DNA of 64,000 nucleotides from contig JAIXWO010000022.1 in assembly GCA_027491235.1 (NCBI GenBank), forward strand, positions 1 through 64,000, given 5' to 3'. Of this stretch, positions 55,571 through 64,000 are shown one piece after another. The position numbers were made by a program, and so were the translations under genes. The notes under the pieces were generated by a model, which was given only the letters and a program-made list of their open reading frames with translations, made no database searches and was not told the origin of the DNA. The DNA is from Sphingomonadales bacterium. GTDB taxonomy: Bacteria > Pseudomonadota > Alphaproteobacteria > Sphingomonadales > Sphingomonadaceae. The number at the start of each line of letters is the position of its first letter. Positions within the stretch are counted from its first letter, which is position 1.

Positions 55571-56986
55571 ATGAAATTCGAAAGGCATGTCGTGAGCACC
55601 CAGTCCCTTGAAGCCCTGTTGAGCGGCGTTGGCAATATCGCATCTTTCCTGCGCAATCAGCAGAGCGGCCCGAATGTGTACCCGGGTGTTCCTGCCGAAT
55701 ACACCAATTGGCGTGATGAACAGCAAGCTTGGCAGAAGACGTGCGTGCTCTTCAACCAGTCATTTCACATGGCGGAACTGCTTGTTGAAGGCCCCGGCGC
55801 ATTTGCGCTGCTCAACCGCCTTGGCATCAACAGCTTTAAGGGCTTCGTCCCCGGCAAGGCCAAGCAGTTCGTACCGTGTACGCCGGACGGCTTTGTCATT
55901 GGCGATGTCATCCTGTTCTATCTGGATGACGAAAGCTTCAACTTGGTCGGTCGCGCGCCGACGCTGAACTGGGTCATGTACAATGCTGAAGTCGGCAAGG
56001 ATGACGTCAAGCTGACTTATGACGAGCGTTCTGCTGCCCGTCCCGATCCGTTCGGTCGCGTCAATTATCGTTACCAGATCCAGGGCCCGAATGCGGCACA
56101 TGTGATCGAAGCGGCGACCGGCCAGCCCGCACCCGACCTGAAGTTCTTCAACATGTGCTGGATGGAGATTGCCGGTAAGAAGGTCCGCGCTCTGCGCCAC
56201 GGCATGGCGGGTCAGCCCGGTTTTGAGCTTTTCGGCCCCATGGCTGAAGGCGACGCCGTTCACGCAGCGCTCGTCGAAGCCGGCAAAGCCCATGGCATGC
56301 GCCTCGTTGGTGGCCGTGCCTATTCATCCAACACGCTGGAATCCGGCTGGATCCCGTCACCGCTGCCCGCCATTTACACAGGGGAAGCGCTGAAGCCTTA
56401 TCGTGAGTGGCTGACGGTCAATCACTATGAAGCCAAGGCCTCAATTGGCGGTAGCCACGCCTCTGACAATGTCGAAGACTATTATCTGACGCCTTGGGAT
56501 TTGGGCTATGGTCCGTTCGTCAAGTTCGACCACGACTTCATTGGCGCTGAAGCACTCCAAAAAATGGATGCCGCGCCGAAGCGTCAGAAGGTCACGCTGG
56601 CGCTCGACAATGATGCGTTCCTTGATGCGTTTGGGACAGCGCTGGGCAGTGGCGACCGCGCGAAATTCTTCGAATTTCCGTCAGCTGTCTATTCGATGCA
56701 CCCGTTCGATCTCGTCACGGTTGGCGGCAAGACGGTCGGCTTGTCGACGTGGATTGGCTATAGCTCAAACGAAGGCCGGATGTTGACGCTGGCGATGCTG
56801 GATGCCGAATTTGCGGTCCCCGGCACGGAAGTCTCGCTGGTCTGGGGTGAACCCAATGGCGGCACGAAGAAGCTGACCGTTGAGCCGCACAAGCAGGTCG
56901 AAATCTCGGCTGTTGTCAGCCCCGTACCTTATGCCGATGTCGCGCGCACCGGTTATGCCAATGGCTGGCGCACACGTCAGGCCTGA
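55571..56986 (+). CDS. LigM-like tetrahydrofolate-dependent O-demethylase
   Basis: A 471-residue protein of the GcvT/aminomethyltransferase superfamily, the same length as LigM of Sphingobium. Family segments: VYPGVPAEYTNWRDEQQAW at the N terminus, NSFKGFVPGKAKQFVP, RYQIQGPNA, YSSNTLESGWIPSPLPAIYTG and GYGPFVKFDHDFIG. LigM transfers the methoxy methyl of vanillate or 3-O-methylgallate to tetrahydrofolate. The ATG at 55571 lies beyond the operator; a GTG at 55535 would overlap it. No strong binding site. Which methoxyaromatic it uses is not deducible. Ends convergent with IclR (10-bp overlap). Confidence 0.88.
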   Translation: MKFERHVVSTQSLEALLSGVGNIASFLRNQQSGPNVYPGVPAEYTNWRDEQQAWQKTCVLFNQSFHMAELLVEGPGAFALLNRLGINSFKGFVPGKAKQFVPCTPDGFVIGDVILFYLDDESFNLVGRAPTLNWVMYNAEVGKDDVKLTYDERSAARPDPFGRVNYRYQIQGPNAAHVIEAATGQPAPDLKFFNMCWMEIAGKKVRALRHGMAGQPGFELFGPMAEGDAVHAALVEAGKAHGMRLVGGRAYSSNTLESGWIPSPLPAIYTGEALKPYREWLTVNHYEAKASIGGSHASDNVEDYYLTPWDLGYGPFVKFDHDFIGAEALQKMDAAPKRQKVTLALDNDAFLDAFGTALGSGDRAKFFEFPSAVYSMHPFDLVTVGGKTVGLSTWIGYSSNEGRMLTLAMLDAEFAVPGTEVSLVWGEPNGGTKKLTVEPHKQVEISAVVSPVPYADVARTGYANGWRTRQA

Positions 56987-57726
56987 CCCAAGAGGGCAGA
57001 GGCCTGAACCAGTAATTCTGTCGCGCGCGCTTCGATCTCCGGATTGAAGCGCGCCGCCGGAATGGCGACGCTGAAGGCGCCCAAAGGCGCGCCGTTGCGC
57101 CAGGCGACTTTGCCGAGCGCGCAGATTCCCATCGTAAACTCTTCGCGCACGTGGGAGAGCCCCGTGTTGCGGATCAGGTCGAGTTCCCGCCGCAGCGCAT
57201 CCGCTTCGGTGATGGTGTTCTCCGTGAAGCGTTCCCGTGGGACCGTTGAAAGATACGCGTCGAGCCGGTGTGGCTCGAACGTGGCGAGCAGGGCCTTGCC
57301 CGCAGCAAAGGCATGAAGCGGCGCGCGGCGGCCTTCTTCCACAGCATAGCGCAGGGCCTGTCCGCTCATGGCACTCGCAATGGCTTCGATTTCCATGTCG
57401 CGAAGGATGAAGAAGGCCGCAGTCTCGTCGATTTTATCACGGATTGAATCGACAAGAGGCCTGACGGATTCCCGAAGCGACGCCCCACTTCCCGCAGGGG
57501 ACAGTCGCGCTAGAGCCGGACCAGCGGCATAATTTCGCCCTTCACGTACCAGATAGCCAAGGCCAACCAGTGTCGTCAGCAGGTAAGACATGCTGCTCGC
57601 CGGGATCGGTTTGATGGTCCCGATCTCGTTGGCGGACATGGGGCGGCCCATGGCCACGATGGTTTCGAGAATCTCAAGCGCACGGACGGCGGACTTGACG
57701 GATTCCCCTTGTTTGGACGCGTTCAT
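56977..57726 (-). CDS. IclR-family transcriptional regulator
   Basis: A 249-residue IclR-type regulator: N-terminal winged helix (AVRALEILETIVAMGRPMSANEIGTIKPIPASSMSYLLTTLV) and C-terminal effector-binding GAF-like domain. The 14-bp motif at 57740 in its own promoter recurs at the LigM/MetE-like promoter, so autoregulation plus control of O-demethylation is probable. It is divergent from the SnoaL-like gene. Confidence 0.88.
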   Translation of the reverse strand: MNASKQGESVKSAVRALEILETIVAMGRPMSANEIGTIKPIPASSMSYLLTTLVGLGYLVREGRNYAAGPALARLSPAGSGASLRESVRPLVDSIRDKIDETAAFFILRDMEIEAIASAMSGQALRYAVEEGRRAPLHAFAAGKALLATFEPHRLDAYLSTVPRERFTENTITEADALRRELDLIRNTGLSHVREEFTMGICALGKVAWRNGAPLGAFSVAIPAARFNPEIEARATELLVQASALLGQA

Positions 57727-57739
57727 GTGCCCGTTCTAT

Positions 57740-57753
57740 TTCGCATATATGAA
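57740..57753. promoter_or_regulatory. Candidate IclR operator, own promoter
   Basis: TTCGCATATATGAA, the reverse complement of the site at 55545, 14 bp upstream of the IclR ATG and about 60 bp before the SnoaL-like gene. Confidence 0.7.
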
Positions 57754-57815
57754 ACACTCAACCCGTTGTTTGTCGAGCAAACCCTTGTTAGGCGGGGCAT
57801 GAGGAGACACGCGCT

Positions 57816-58256
57816 GTGACTGACATTGAAAAGATGCTGGCGGAACACGCCTGTGCCAAGCTGATCACCGAATATGCCGCCTTGCTGGATGCCGGGCGAT
57901 GGGAGGACGTGGCGGCGCTCTATTTGGCCGATGGGCGCATGAGCCGCCCGACTGCACCGGATGATTTCATCGACGGGCGTGAGGCCATTCTTGCATCGTT
58001 CACAGCCCGTCCGCCGCGCATTTCCCGCCATGTCTGCATCAACATCCGCGTTGACGTGGAAGGGAGCACCGCCGCCACGGCGACCAGCCAGATACTCCTG
58101 TTCACGGCAGAGGCCGCAGAGGATGGCGGGCTGCCTGTTCAGTCACCCGCCCCGCCGATGGTCGGGACCTATGCCGACCGGTTGGTGCGCACGGATGCGG
58201 GCTGGCGCTTTGCCGAACGGCGCGGTTCGCTCGATTTCCGCCCCGCCTCGCGCTGA
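57816..58256 (+). CDS. SnoaL-like (NTF2-fold) protein
   Basis: A 146-residue protein of the SnoaL/NTF2 fold (AKLITEYAALLDAGRWEDVAALYLADG, GWRFAERRGSLDFRP). The pocket of this fold serves as hydrolase, isomerase or dehydratase or only binds ligands. GTG start with GAGGAG ten bases upstream. Divergent from IclR with the operator between, so likely in the same regulon as LigM. Confidence 0.8.
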   Translation: MTDIEKMLAEHACAKLITEYAALLDAGRWEDVAALYLADGRMSRPTAPDDFIDGREAILASFTARPPRISRHVCINIRVDVEGSTAATATSQILLFTAEAAEDGGLPVQSPAPPMVGTYADRLVRTDAGWRFAERRGSLDFRPASR

Positions 58257-58346
58257 GTGTTTCAAGACCGGTGTTCCGCATTGCTCCTGCGGGCAATCTC
58301 CGGCACATAGGCGATCTGTGTTCCGCTTAAGAGTTGAGCTTCTTCC

Positions 58347-58640
58347 ATGAATCTGATTGTCGATATCCTGCGCATTTTGCTGAACGTCGTCTGGTGGATC
58401 ATCATCGTTCAGGCGATTATGTCTTGGCTGATCGCTTTCAACGTCATCAACACGCACAATGAATTTGTTCGGCAAATCTGGGGCACGCTCGATCGGATGA
58501 CGGAGCCGCTCTACCGCCCGATCCGCAAGATCCTGCCAGACTTTGGCGGGCTTGATCTGTCACCGCTTGTCGTTCTGGTCGGTCTGGCGATTATTGAACG
58601 CGTGCTGGTTGAAGTGCAGTATTCCGCCTTAGGGATGTGA
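58347..58640 (+). CDS. YggT-family membrane protein
   Basis: A 97-residue integral membrane protein with two hydrophobic segments (about 1-30 and 65-90) and the family motif DPLYRPIRKILP-like (EPLYRPIRKILPDFGGLDLSPLVV). YggT proteins are linked to membrane or osmotic stress and to cell-division genes in other bacteria; biochemical role unknown. First of the chain YggT, DUF167, FolD, MarC; its stop overlaps the next start (GTGA). Confidence 0.9.
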   Translation: MNLIVDILRILLNVVWWIIIVQAIMSWLIAFNVINTHNEFVRQIWGTLDRMTEPLYRPIRKILPDFGGLDLSPLVVLVGLAIIERVLVEVQYSALGM

Positions 58641-58957
58641 CAGGCCCTTTCTGGAAGCTTTTGCCCGACGGGATCGATGTCTCTGTTCGGGCAACGCCTA
58701 AGGGGGGACGTGACGGGGTCGACGGTGTGAGGGAAGATGCCGCCGGTGCGCGCTGGTTGTCCGTCCGTGTCTCAGCACCACCCGATGAAGGCAAGGCGAC
58801 CAAGGCAGTGGCCAAAGTTTTGGCAGTTTTTTTTGGAGTGCCCGCGCGCGACGTAACACTGGTCAGCGGGGCTACAGCGCGGCTAAAGCGCTTTCGAATA
58901 AAGGGTAACCCGGCGCAATTGGAAGCCGTTGCCCGCAACGTGATGCAGGAGGAATAA
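58637..58957 (+). CDS. DUF167 (YggU) family protein
   Basis: A 106-residue small alpha/beta protein with the family pattern [15 protein letters not shown] and [19 protein letters not shown]. Function unknown; usually next to YggT, as here. The GTG start overlaps the YggT stop and its stop overlaps the start of FolD by one base, so translation is coupled. Confidence 0.9.
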   Translation: MTGPFWKLLPDGIDVSVRATPKGGRDGVDGVREDAAGARWLSVRVSAPPDEGKATKAVAKVLAVFFGVPARDVTLVSGATARLKRFRIKGNPAQLEAVARNVMQEE

Positions 58958-59844
58958 TGTCCGCGACTTTGATTGATGGAAAAGCCTTTGCCGAAGGTTT
59001 GCGCGGCCGTGTGGCTGATGCGGCCAAGCGGTTTCAGGCAGATGCTGGCCGCGCGCCCGGACTGGTCGTGGTTCTGGTCGGTGAAGACCCTGCGTCTTCC
59101 GTCTATGTCCGTTCCAAGGGCAAGGCTTGCCGCGAAGCTGGCATGGAGAGCACCGAACACCGGCTTCCTGAAACAGCGTCACAGGAAGAGCTGATTGCGC
59201 TCGTGAAGAGCCTGAATGCTGATGACAAGGTTGACGGTATCCTCGTTCAGCTTCCGCTGCCGTCGCAGATTGACGACAAGGCGGTCATAGGCACGATTGA
59301 TCCGGCCAAGGACGTCGATGGCTTCCACGTCGTCAACGCCGGTCGCCTTGCTGTGGGGGAGGATGCCCTCGTCCCCTGCACGCCGCTTGGCTGTCTTATG
59401 CTGCTCAAGGATCAACTTGGCGACCTCACAGGCATGAATGCTGTCGTCATCGGTCGGTCGAACATTGTGGGCAAACCGATGGCGCAGCTGCTGCTGGGGG
59501 AAAGCTGCACCGTCACCATCGCGCACAGCCGCACCAAGGATTTGCCGGAGGTTGTCCGCCGCGCCGACATCGTCGTTGCAGCGGTGGGTCGTCCGGAAAT
59601 GGTGAAGGGCGACTGGATTAAGCCTGGGGCGGTTGTTATTGATGTCGGCATCAACCGCGTGCCCGCTGCTGAGGGCAAGACGCGCCTAGTCGGGGATGTT
59701 GCCTTTGATGAAGCTGCCGCCCAAGCCTCTGCCATTACGCCGGTCCCCGGCGGCGTCGGCCCGATGACGATTGCTGTGCTTTTGCGCAACACCGTTGTCG
59801 CAGCGCGCGCGCGGCTTGGCCTGACCCCGGAAGTAGGGCTCTGA
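58957..59844 (+). CDS. folD: FolD, methylenetetrahydrofolate dehydrogenase/cyclohydrolase
   Basis: A 295-residue bifunctional enzyme. Segments [14 protein letters not shown] (catalytic Lys), [34 protein letters not shown] and [16 protein letters not shown] are diagnostic. It interconverts 5,10-methylene-, methenyl- and 10-formyl-tetrahydrofolate. It is generally essential, but being only 2 kb from the LigM-like gene it could also recycle folate for O-demethylation. GGAGGAAT precedes the ATG. Confidence 0.95.
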   Translation: MSATLIDGKAFAEGLRGRVADAAKRFQADAGRAPGLVVVLVGEDPASSVYVRSKGKACREAGMESTEHRLPETASQEELIALVKSLNADDKVDGILVQLPLPSQIDDKAVIGTIDPAKDVDGFHVVNAGRLAVGEDALVPCTPLGCLMLLKDQLGDLTGMNAVVIGRSNIVGKPMAQLLLGESCTVTIAHSRTKDLPEVVRRADIVVAAVGRPEMVKGDWIKPGAVVIDVGINRVPAAEGKTRLVGDVAFDEAAAQASAITPVPGGVGPMTIAVLLRNTVVAARARLGLTPEVGL

Positions 59845-59849
59845 CCCCC

Positions 59850-60473
59850 ATGCTGGTGGAGCTCTTCATCTCGGCGCTGGTGACGTTCTTCGTCGTCATC
59901 GATCCGCCGGGATGTGCGCCCATATTTGCGAGCCTCACGGCCGGATCGCCGCCGGAACACCGTCGGGCGATGGCGTTGCGCTCGACATTTGTTGCGGCGT
60001 TGGTCCTCTATCTCTTCGCCGTCTTTGGGGAAGCGTTCCTCGGCGCGCTTGGCATCAGTCTGGACGCGTTCCGCGTGGCCGGCGGGATCATGCTGTTCAT
60101 CATCGCGCTTGAGATGGTGTTTGAAAAGCGGACCGAGCGGCGGGAACATCGTGTTGAGGATGTAAAGGCGCATCCCGAACATGAGGATATTTCCATCTTC
60201 CCGATGGCCATTCCCATGATTGCGGGGCCGGGCTCCATTGCGTCGGTTATGCTAATGACATCGAAATCAAGCGGCATGGAGCAGAGCCTCGTCGTGTTCG
60301 GCGCACTTGCCGTGATTCTGATCGTCAACATGTTTGCCCTGCTGGCAGCTGGGCCGCTGATGAGCTTCCTGGGCTACCGGATTGAAGCGATGATCACGCG
60401 GATCCTCGGCGTCATTCTGGCGGCGCTGGCAGCGCAGTTCGTGATTGATGGGATTAAGGCCAGCTTCGCTTAG
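59850..60473 (+). CDS. MarC-family membrane protein
   Basis: A 207-residue integral membrane protein with about six segments and the family motifs FFVVIDPPGCAPIFASLT, FGEAFLGALGISLDAFRVAGGIMLFIIALEMVF, and AIPMIAGPGSIASVML. Role unknown (named after a multiple antibiotic resistance locus, but no such role proven). Ends convergent with FliA, overlapping by 4 bp. Confidence 0.92.
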   Translation: MLVELFISALVTFFVVIDPPGCAPIFASLTAGSPPEHRRAMALRSTFVAALVLYLFAVFGEAFLGALGISLDAFRVAGGIMLFIIALEMVFEKRTERREHRVEDVKAHPEHEDISIFPMAIPMIAGPGSIASVMLMTSKSSGMEQSLVVFGALAVILIVNMFALLAAGPLMSFLGYRIEAMITRILGVILAALAAQFVIDGIKASFA

Positions 60474-61198
60474 GCGTAGTCCTCTTCGTCCTCGACCATG
60501 ATCGCCCGAACCTTGGTCAGCGCCGATTTCTTGATTTGGCAAACGCGGGCCGCCCCGACGCCAAGGACTTGGCCGATTTCATCAAGGTTGAGTTCCTCAA
60601 CGAAGTAGAGCTGGAGGATGAGCTGTTCACGCTCATTGAGCTTGTCGATGGCCAGCTTCAGCGCGGCCGCCATCTGTTCCCGCTCCATCGCCTGATCTGC
60701 CCGTTCGCCCTGATCGGCAAAGTCCATCAGATGGTCTGAATAGGCTTCATCAATGGCCTCGTCACGGATGGGCTGGATGGTCGCGTTCATGTCCTGATAG
60801 GCGCGGATATCCATCTCGAGTGCTTCGGCCATTTCGATGTCATTGGGCGCACGCATGAGATTTTGTTCTAGAACCTTGCGGACCTTTTCGACTTCGCGCC
60901 GCTTGGCAATGGCGGACCGCGCCACCTTTGCCTCCCGGCGGAGATGATCGATCATGGCACCGCGGATGCGCATGGACGCATAGGTGGAAAAGGCGTGGCC
61001 CCGGTCTTCGTAGGTGCGTGACGCCTCCACCAGCGCGATCATCCCGATCTGGATCAGGTCTTCGACCTCAATGGCAGAGGCGATGCGGGCATGGACGTGC
61101 CAGGCGATACGGCGAACGAGGGGAATGGATTGTTGGACCAGCGCCTCAACATCGGTCGCGGCATAACGCTGGGCAGGGGTGATGGGTTGTTGCAGCAT
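60470..61198 (-). CDS. fliA: Flagellar sigma factor FliA (sigma-28)
   Basis: A 242-residue group 3 sigma factor. Region 2 (PLVRRIAWHVHARIASAIEVEDLIQIGMIALVEASRTYE, STYASMRIRGAMIDHLR) and region 4 (LNEREQLILQLYFVEELNLDEIGQVLGVGAARVCQIKKSAL) are complete. It directs late flagellar gene transcription. Start ATG overlaps the FlhA stop (ATGA), so it is the last gene of the flagellar operon here. Confidence 0.93.
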   Translation of the reverse strand: MLQQPITPAQRYAATDVEALVQQSIPLVRRIAWHVHARIASAIEVEDLIQIGMIALVEASRTYEDRGHAFSTYASMRIRGAMIDHLRREAKVARSAIAKRREVEKVRKVLEQNLMRAPNDIEMAEALEMDIRAYQDMNATIQPIRDEAIDEAYSDHLMDFADQGERADQAMEREQMAAALKLAIDKLNEREQLILQLYFVEELNLDEIGQVLGVGAARVCQIKKSALTKVRAIMVEDEEDYA

Positions 61199-63309
61199 CA
61201 GCTTCTTTCCTCATCGGTCATGTCCGTCAGCGCCGCGACCGAGCCATGGGCTCCGCCGACGACGGCGATGACGTCGATCGTCTTGGTTTCGGGGATTTCG
61301 AGTACGGACAGGAACGGCAGTTCGGCCATTTGGGCGCGGAGCAGGCGGGCCACGGCGGGTCGGATGGCAGGCGCTGTCACGACAGCGACGCTGCGGGCTG
61401 CCATCAACAGGGGCTGCACCGCATCCCGCACCGAAGAGACCAGCCGGTTGGAAAGCGCAGGCTCAAACGGATAAAGTGCTTGTGGCCCGGCCCGGACGGC
61501 TTGCGCCAGCAGCGCTTCCAGTTCGGGATCAAAGGTGATGACCGGCAGCGGCATGCGCGATGGCACGATGGTCTGCACAATCAGCGCGCCAATCCTCTGG
61601 CGGACGGATTCGACAATGCCTGTCTGGTCGAGGCCAAGTGCGCCGACCTCCACCATCGCCTCTGCGATGCGGCGGAAATCTTTTAGCGGCACGCGTTCCA
61701 CCAGCATCGAACGACAGACAGCGGCAATCTGGGCTGTGCTGTAAGGCTGGGGAGATAGGCCTGCCGCCAGTTGGGGGAAATTGTCCTTCAGCGCTTCGAC
61801 AAGGCCTTGCGCTTCGTCGAGGCCGAAGAGTTCAGCCGCGCTGCCGGTGACGAGCGCGTTCAAATGGGTTGCGATGACGGTCGGGGCGTCAACGACCGTG
61901 TAGCCGGCAACCACTGCCTCATTGCGCTGATCGGCCGAAATCCAGACGGCATCGAGGCCGAAGCACGGGTCTTTGACAGAACGGCCGGGCAGCTGCTTTT
62001 CGCAATCGCCGCTATCGAGGGCGAGCAGATCCCGCGCATAGGCCATGTCCTCACCCATCACGACGCCCGCGACAGTGATGCGATAGGCATTGCCTTCGAT
62101 GGAAAGGTTATCCTTCACCTTCACGAGCGGCAGGACAAAGCCGAGTTCGCGCGACAACTGTCGGCGGATACCGGTGATGCGGGCCATCAGGGGTGCGCCC
62201 TTTCGGTCATCAACCAGCTCGACCAGGCCATAGCCCAGCTCCACGGTGATCGGGGCCGCGTCGCTGACATCGTTCCAGGAAATATGGTGCAGAGGTTCCG
62301 CCACTGGCATGGGCGGCGGGGCGATGACCTGCGTGCGTTCCTTCTGGCGCAGCATCCAGTAAATGCCGCCGCAGATGGCGGCGGCTGGCAGGATGATGAG
62401 ATGCGGCATGCCAGGGATCAGACCGAGGACGGTCATGATCCCGGCAACGGGCGCCCAAGCGCGCGAGGCGCCGAACTGACTGCCGATCTGGCCGGAGAGG
62501 TCAAACGGCGATGAAACGCGGGTGACGATGGCGGCAGCGGCAATGGACAGCAAGAGTGCGGGCACCTGTGCAACCAGCGCGTCGCCGATGGCGAGCATGG
62601 TGTAGGTGCGCGCCGCCTCTGACAGCGCAAGATTGTGGCTCACGACGCCGAGGATGATGCCGCCGACAATGTTGACGAACAGGATGATCAGGCCGGCAAC
62701 CGCGTCGCCTTTTACGAATTTGGAGGCACCGTCCATTGATCCGTAGAAATCGGCCTCTGTCCCCACCTCATGCCGCCGCGCCTTGGCTTCGTCGGGCGTG
62801 ATGAGGCCGGCATTGAGATCAGCGTCGATGGCCATTTGCTTTCCGGGCAGCGCGTCCAGCGTGAAGCGCGCCGACACTTCGGACACGCGGCCGGCACCCT
62901 TGGTGATGACCACCAGATTGATGACGAGCAGCACCGCAAAGACGAAGATGCCGACAATGAAGTCGCCGCCAATCAGGAAGTTGCCGAACGCTTCAATAAC
63001 GTGCCCCGCCGCCGCTGGCCCCTCATGACCATGGACAAGCACGACGCGGGTGGAGGCGACGTTCAGGGCCAGGCGGGCAATGGTGGCGAGCAGCAGCACC
63101 GTCGGAAAGGCCGAGAAGTCGAGCGGCTTGGCAGCGTTGAGCGCCACCATGAGCACCGCCATCGAAATAACGATGTTGGCGATGAACCCGATATCCAGCA
63201 GGACGGCCGGAACAGGCACGATCATCAGCATGACGAGCATCAGGATCGCGATGGGCAGCACGCCGCTGCGCGCGGAAATGGCCCAAGCGGGGAGGGTGAA
63301 GCGACCCAT
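61198..63309 (-). CDS. flhA: FlhA, flagellar export gate protein
   Basis: A 703-residue membrane protein of the flagellar type III export gate. The N-terminal half holds about eight membrane segments, with the FHIPEP-family signature ([16 protein letters not shown] region, and [22 protein letters not shown]-like [16 protein letters not shown]), and the C-terminal half is the cytoplasmic export domain. Length fits the family. Couples to FliA on one side and to the lytic transglycosylase on the other (overlap of start and stop). Confidence 0.95.
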   Translation of the reverse strand: [703 protein letters not shown]

Positions 63310-64000
63310 TATTGGTCCCCCGCCATGGCGGCGAGCCGTTGATAGGCGGCCTGCGCAAATTCAACCGAAAGCTTGTCGGGCATCGGTTCAAAATCGGCGA
63401 AGCGCATCAGCGCCCGTGTGGTTGGCCGGTTCTCAATAACCGTGCGGACTGTGGACGGGCCGACTGGCACGTTCAGCTTCGCGGCGAACTTTTCGCGGAT
63501 CTCGCTTAGGCTGCGCGCACTGCCATCCGGGGCATAAAAGACCCCCCGATTGGCGGCGGCAGCCTGCGGGAAGAGGGGTGCAGCCGCCTGTGAAGGATCG
63601 ACATCATGCGCCTGCAGGAACTTGAGCGCGCCTTCTGCGCCAAGGAAGTGGGCGAGGTAGAGGTCAACCTGATCGGTCGGGCGGCCAAGGCCGGATTCCA
63701 GAAAGTCCTGATTGTCGGACGCGAGCTCCCCCGCCATTGCGGATGACGCCTCGGCGTCAAAACGCAGATCCAAGATGGTCTGGCGCAGAGCCGGGTCAGA
63801 AACGACGTGGCGACCACCGGGCGTTGTTGAGATGGCGTCCGCCGCCCAGCCAAGGCCGTGATTGGCGCCATGCGCCTTCAACGTGCCAAGCCAAGTCGCT
63901 TTGGTGAACTGGAAGAGACCCGCCGCGCTGGAGGTGGACGCCTGCGCCTGCGGGTTCAGGCTGCTTTCCACGCGCGCCTGATTGAGGAGGTAGCCGAAGT
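63309..64000 (-). CDS. Lytic transglycosylase (flagella-linked), 5' end outside window
   Basis: At least 230 residues of a lysozyme-like lytic transglycosylase. The catalytic-Glu region is at the visible N terminus (LLNQARVESSLNP), followed by SSAAGLFQFTKATW, the family consensus; the C-terminal part carries a helix-rich extension. The frame stays open to the window edge, so the start lies beyond 64000. It overlaps the start of FlhA, so it probably clears peptidoglycan for flagellar assembly; that link is inferred from position. Confidence 0.85.
   Translation of the reverse strand, partial: FGYLLNQARVESSLNPQAQASTSSAAGLFQFTKATWLGTLKAHGANHGLGWAADAISTTPGGRHVVSDPALRQTILDLRFDAEASSAMAGELASDNQDFLESGLGRPTDQVDLYLAHFLGAEGALKFLQAHDVDPSQAAAPLFPQAAAANRGVFYAPDGSARSLSEIREKFAAKLNVPVGPSTVRTVIENRPTTRALMRFADFEPMPDKLSVEFAQAAYQRLAAMAGDQ

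Overview
The window comes from an alphaproteobacterium, most probably a sphingomonad. The evidence is an rRNA operon that ends in an initiator tRNA, two large TonB-dependent receptors placed inside catabolic clusters, VanA-, LigM- and box-type aromatic genes, and GC-rich chromosomal flanks. This assignment is inferred from gene content, not from any database comparison.

Layout. Positions 1-610 hold the end of an rrn operon: the 23S 3' end, 5S, and tRNA-fMet. The 3' part of that tRNA (51 bp, anticodon loop through CCA) occurs three times in the same orientation, at 566, 12079 and 50411. The span between the outer copies is therefore read as a tandem genomic island. Unit 1 is about 11.5 kb and carries a remnant of a recombinase, a Baeyer-Villiger monooxygenase with an esterase, a TonB-dependent receptor, a P450, an acyl-CoA ligase, a TetR regulator and an iron-type alcohol dehydrogenase. 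Unit 2 is about 38.3 kb. It starts with a P4-satellite-like replication module (AlpA-like protein, small unknown proteins, Toprim-SF3 primase-helicase, and an iteron region with a 23-bp inverted repeat). It ends with an intact tyrosine integrase beside the last att copy.

Cargo of unit 2. Positions 17.9-34.3 kb hold a Rieske oxygenase, a TonB receptor, an extradiol dioxygenase-like protein, a LysR regulator, a flavoprotein hydroxylase, two alpha/beta hydrolases, SDRs, a HisD-like dehydrogenase, an FAH-family hydrolase, an EthD-like protein and a cupin: an aromatic ring-cleavage pathway whose substrate I cannot name. After an IS3 scar follows the aerobic benzoyl-CoA (box) pathway: flavodoxin, boxR, boxC, boxB, benzoate-CoA ligase, a hydrolase, a ferredoxin reductase and a DUF4863 protein. 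No boxA is present; the flavodoxin and the reductase are the obvious candidates to replace it. An IS6 element and an inverted IS6 fragment bracket an SDR, followed by a LysR gene and a two-subunit 3-oxoacid CoA-transferase.

Beyond the island (50.5-58.3 kb) lies chromosomal catabolism: SDRs, an acyl-CoA dehydrogenase, a MetE-like methyltransferase divergent from a LigM-like tetrahydrofolate-dependent O-demethylase, an IclR regulator and a SnoaL-like protein. Housekeeping genes follow (YggT, DUF167, FolD, MarC), then a flagellar group (FliA, FlhA, a lytic transglycosylase cut by the window edge).

Several regulons can be proposed from repeated palindromes: CTAC-N6-GTAG in unit 1, TCGAT-N8-ATCGA in the ring-cleavage cluster, TGCR-N6-WGCW at the box promoters, and TTCATATATGCGAA shared by the LigM and IclR promoters.
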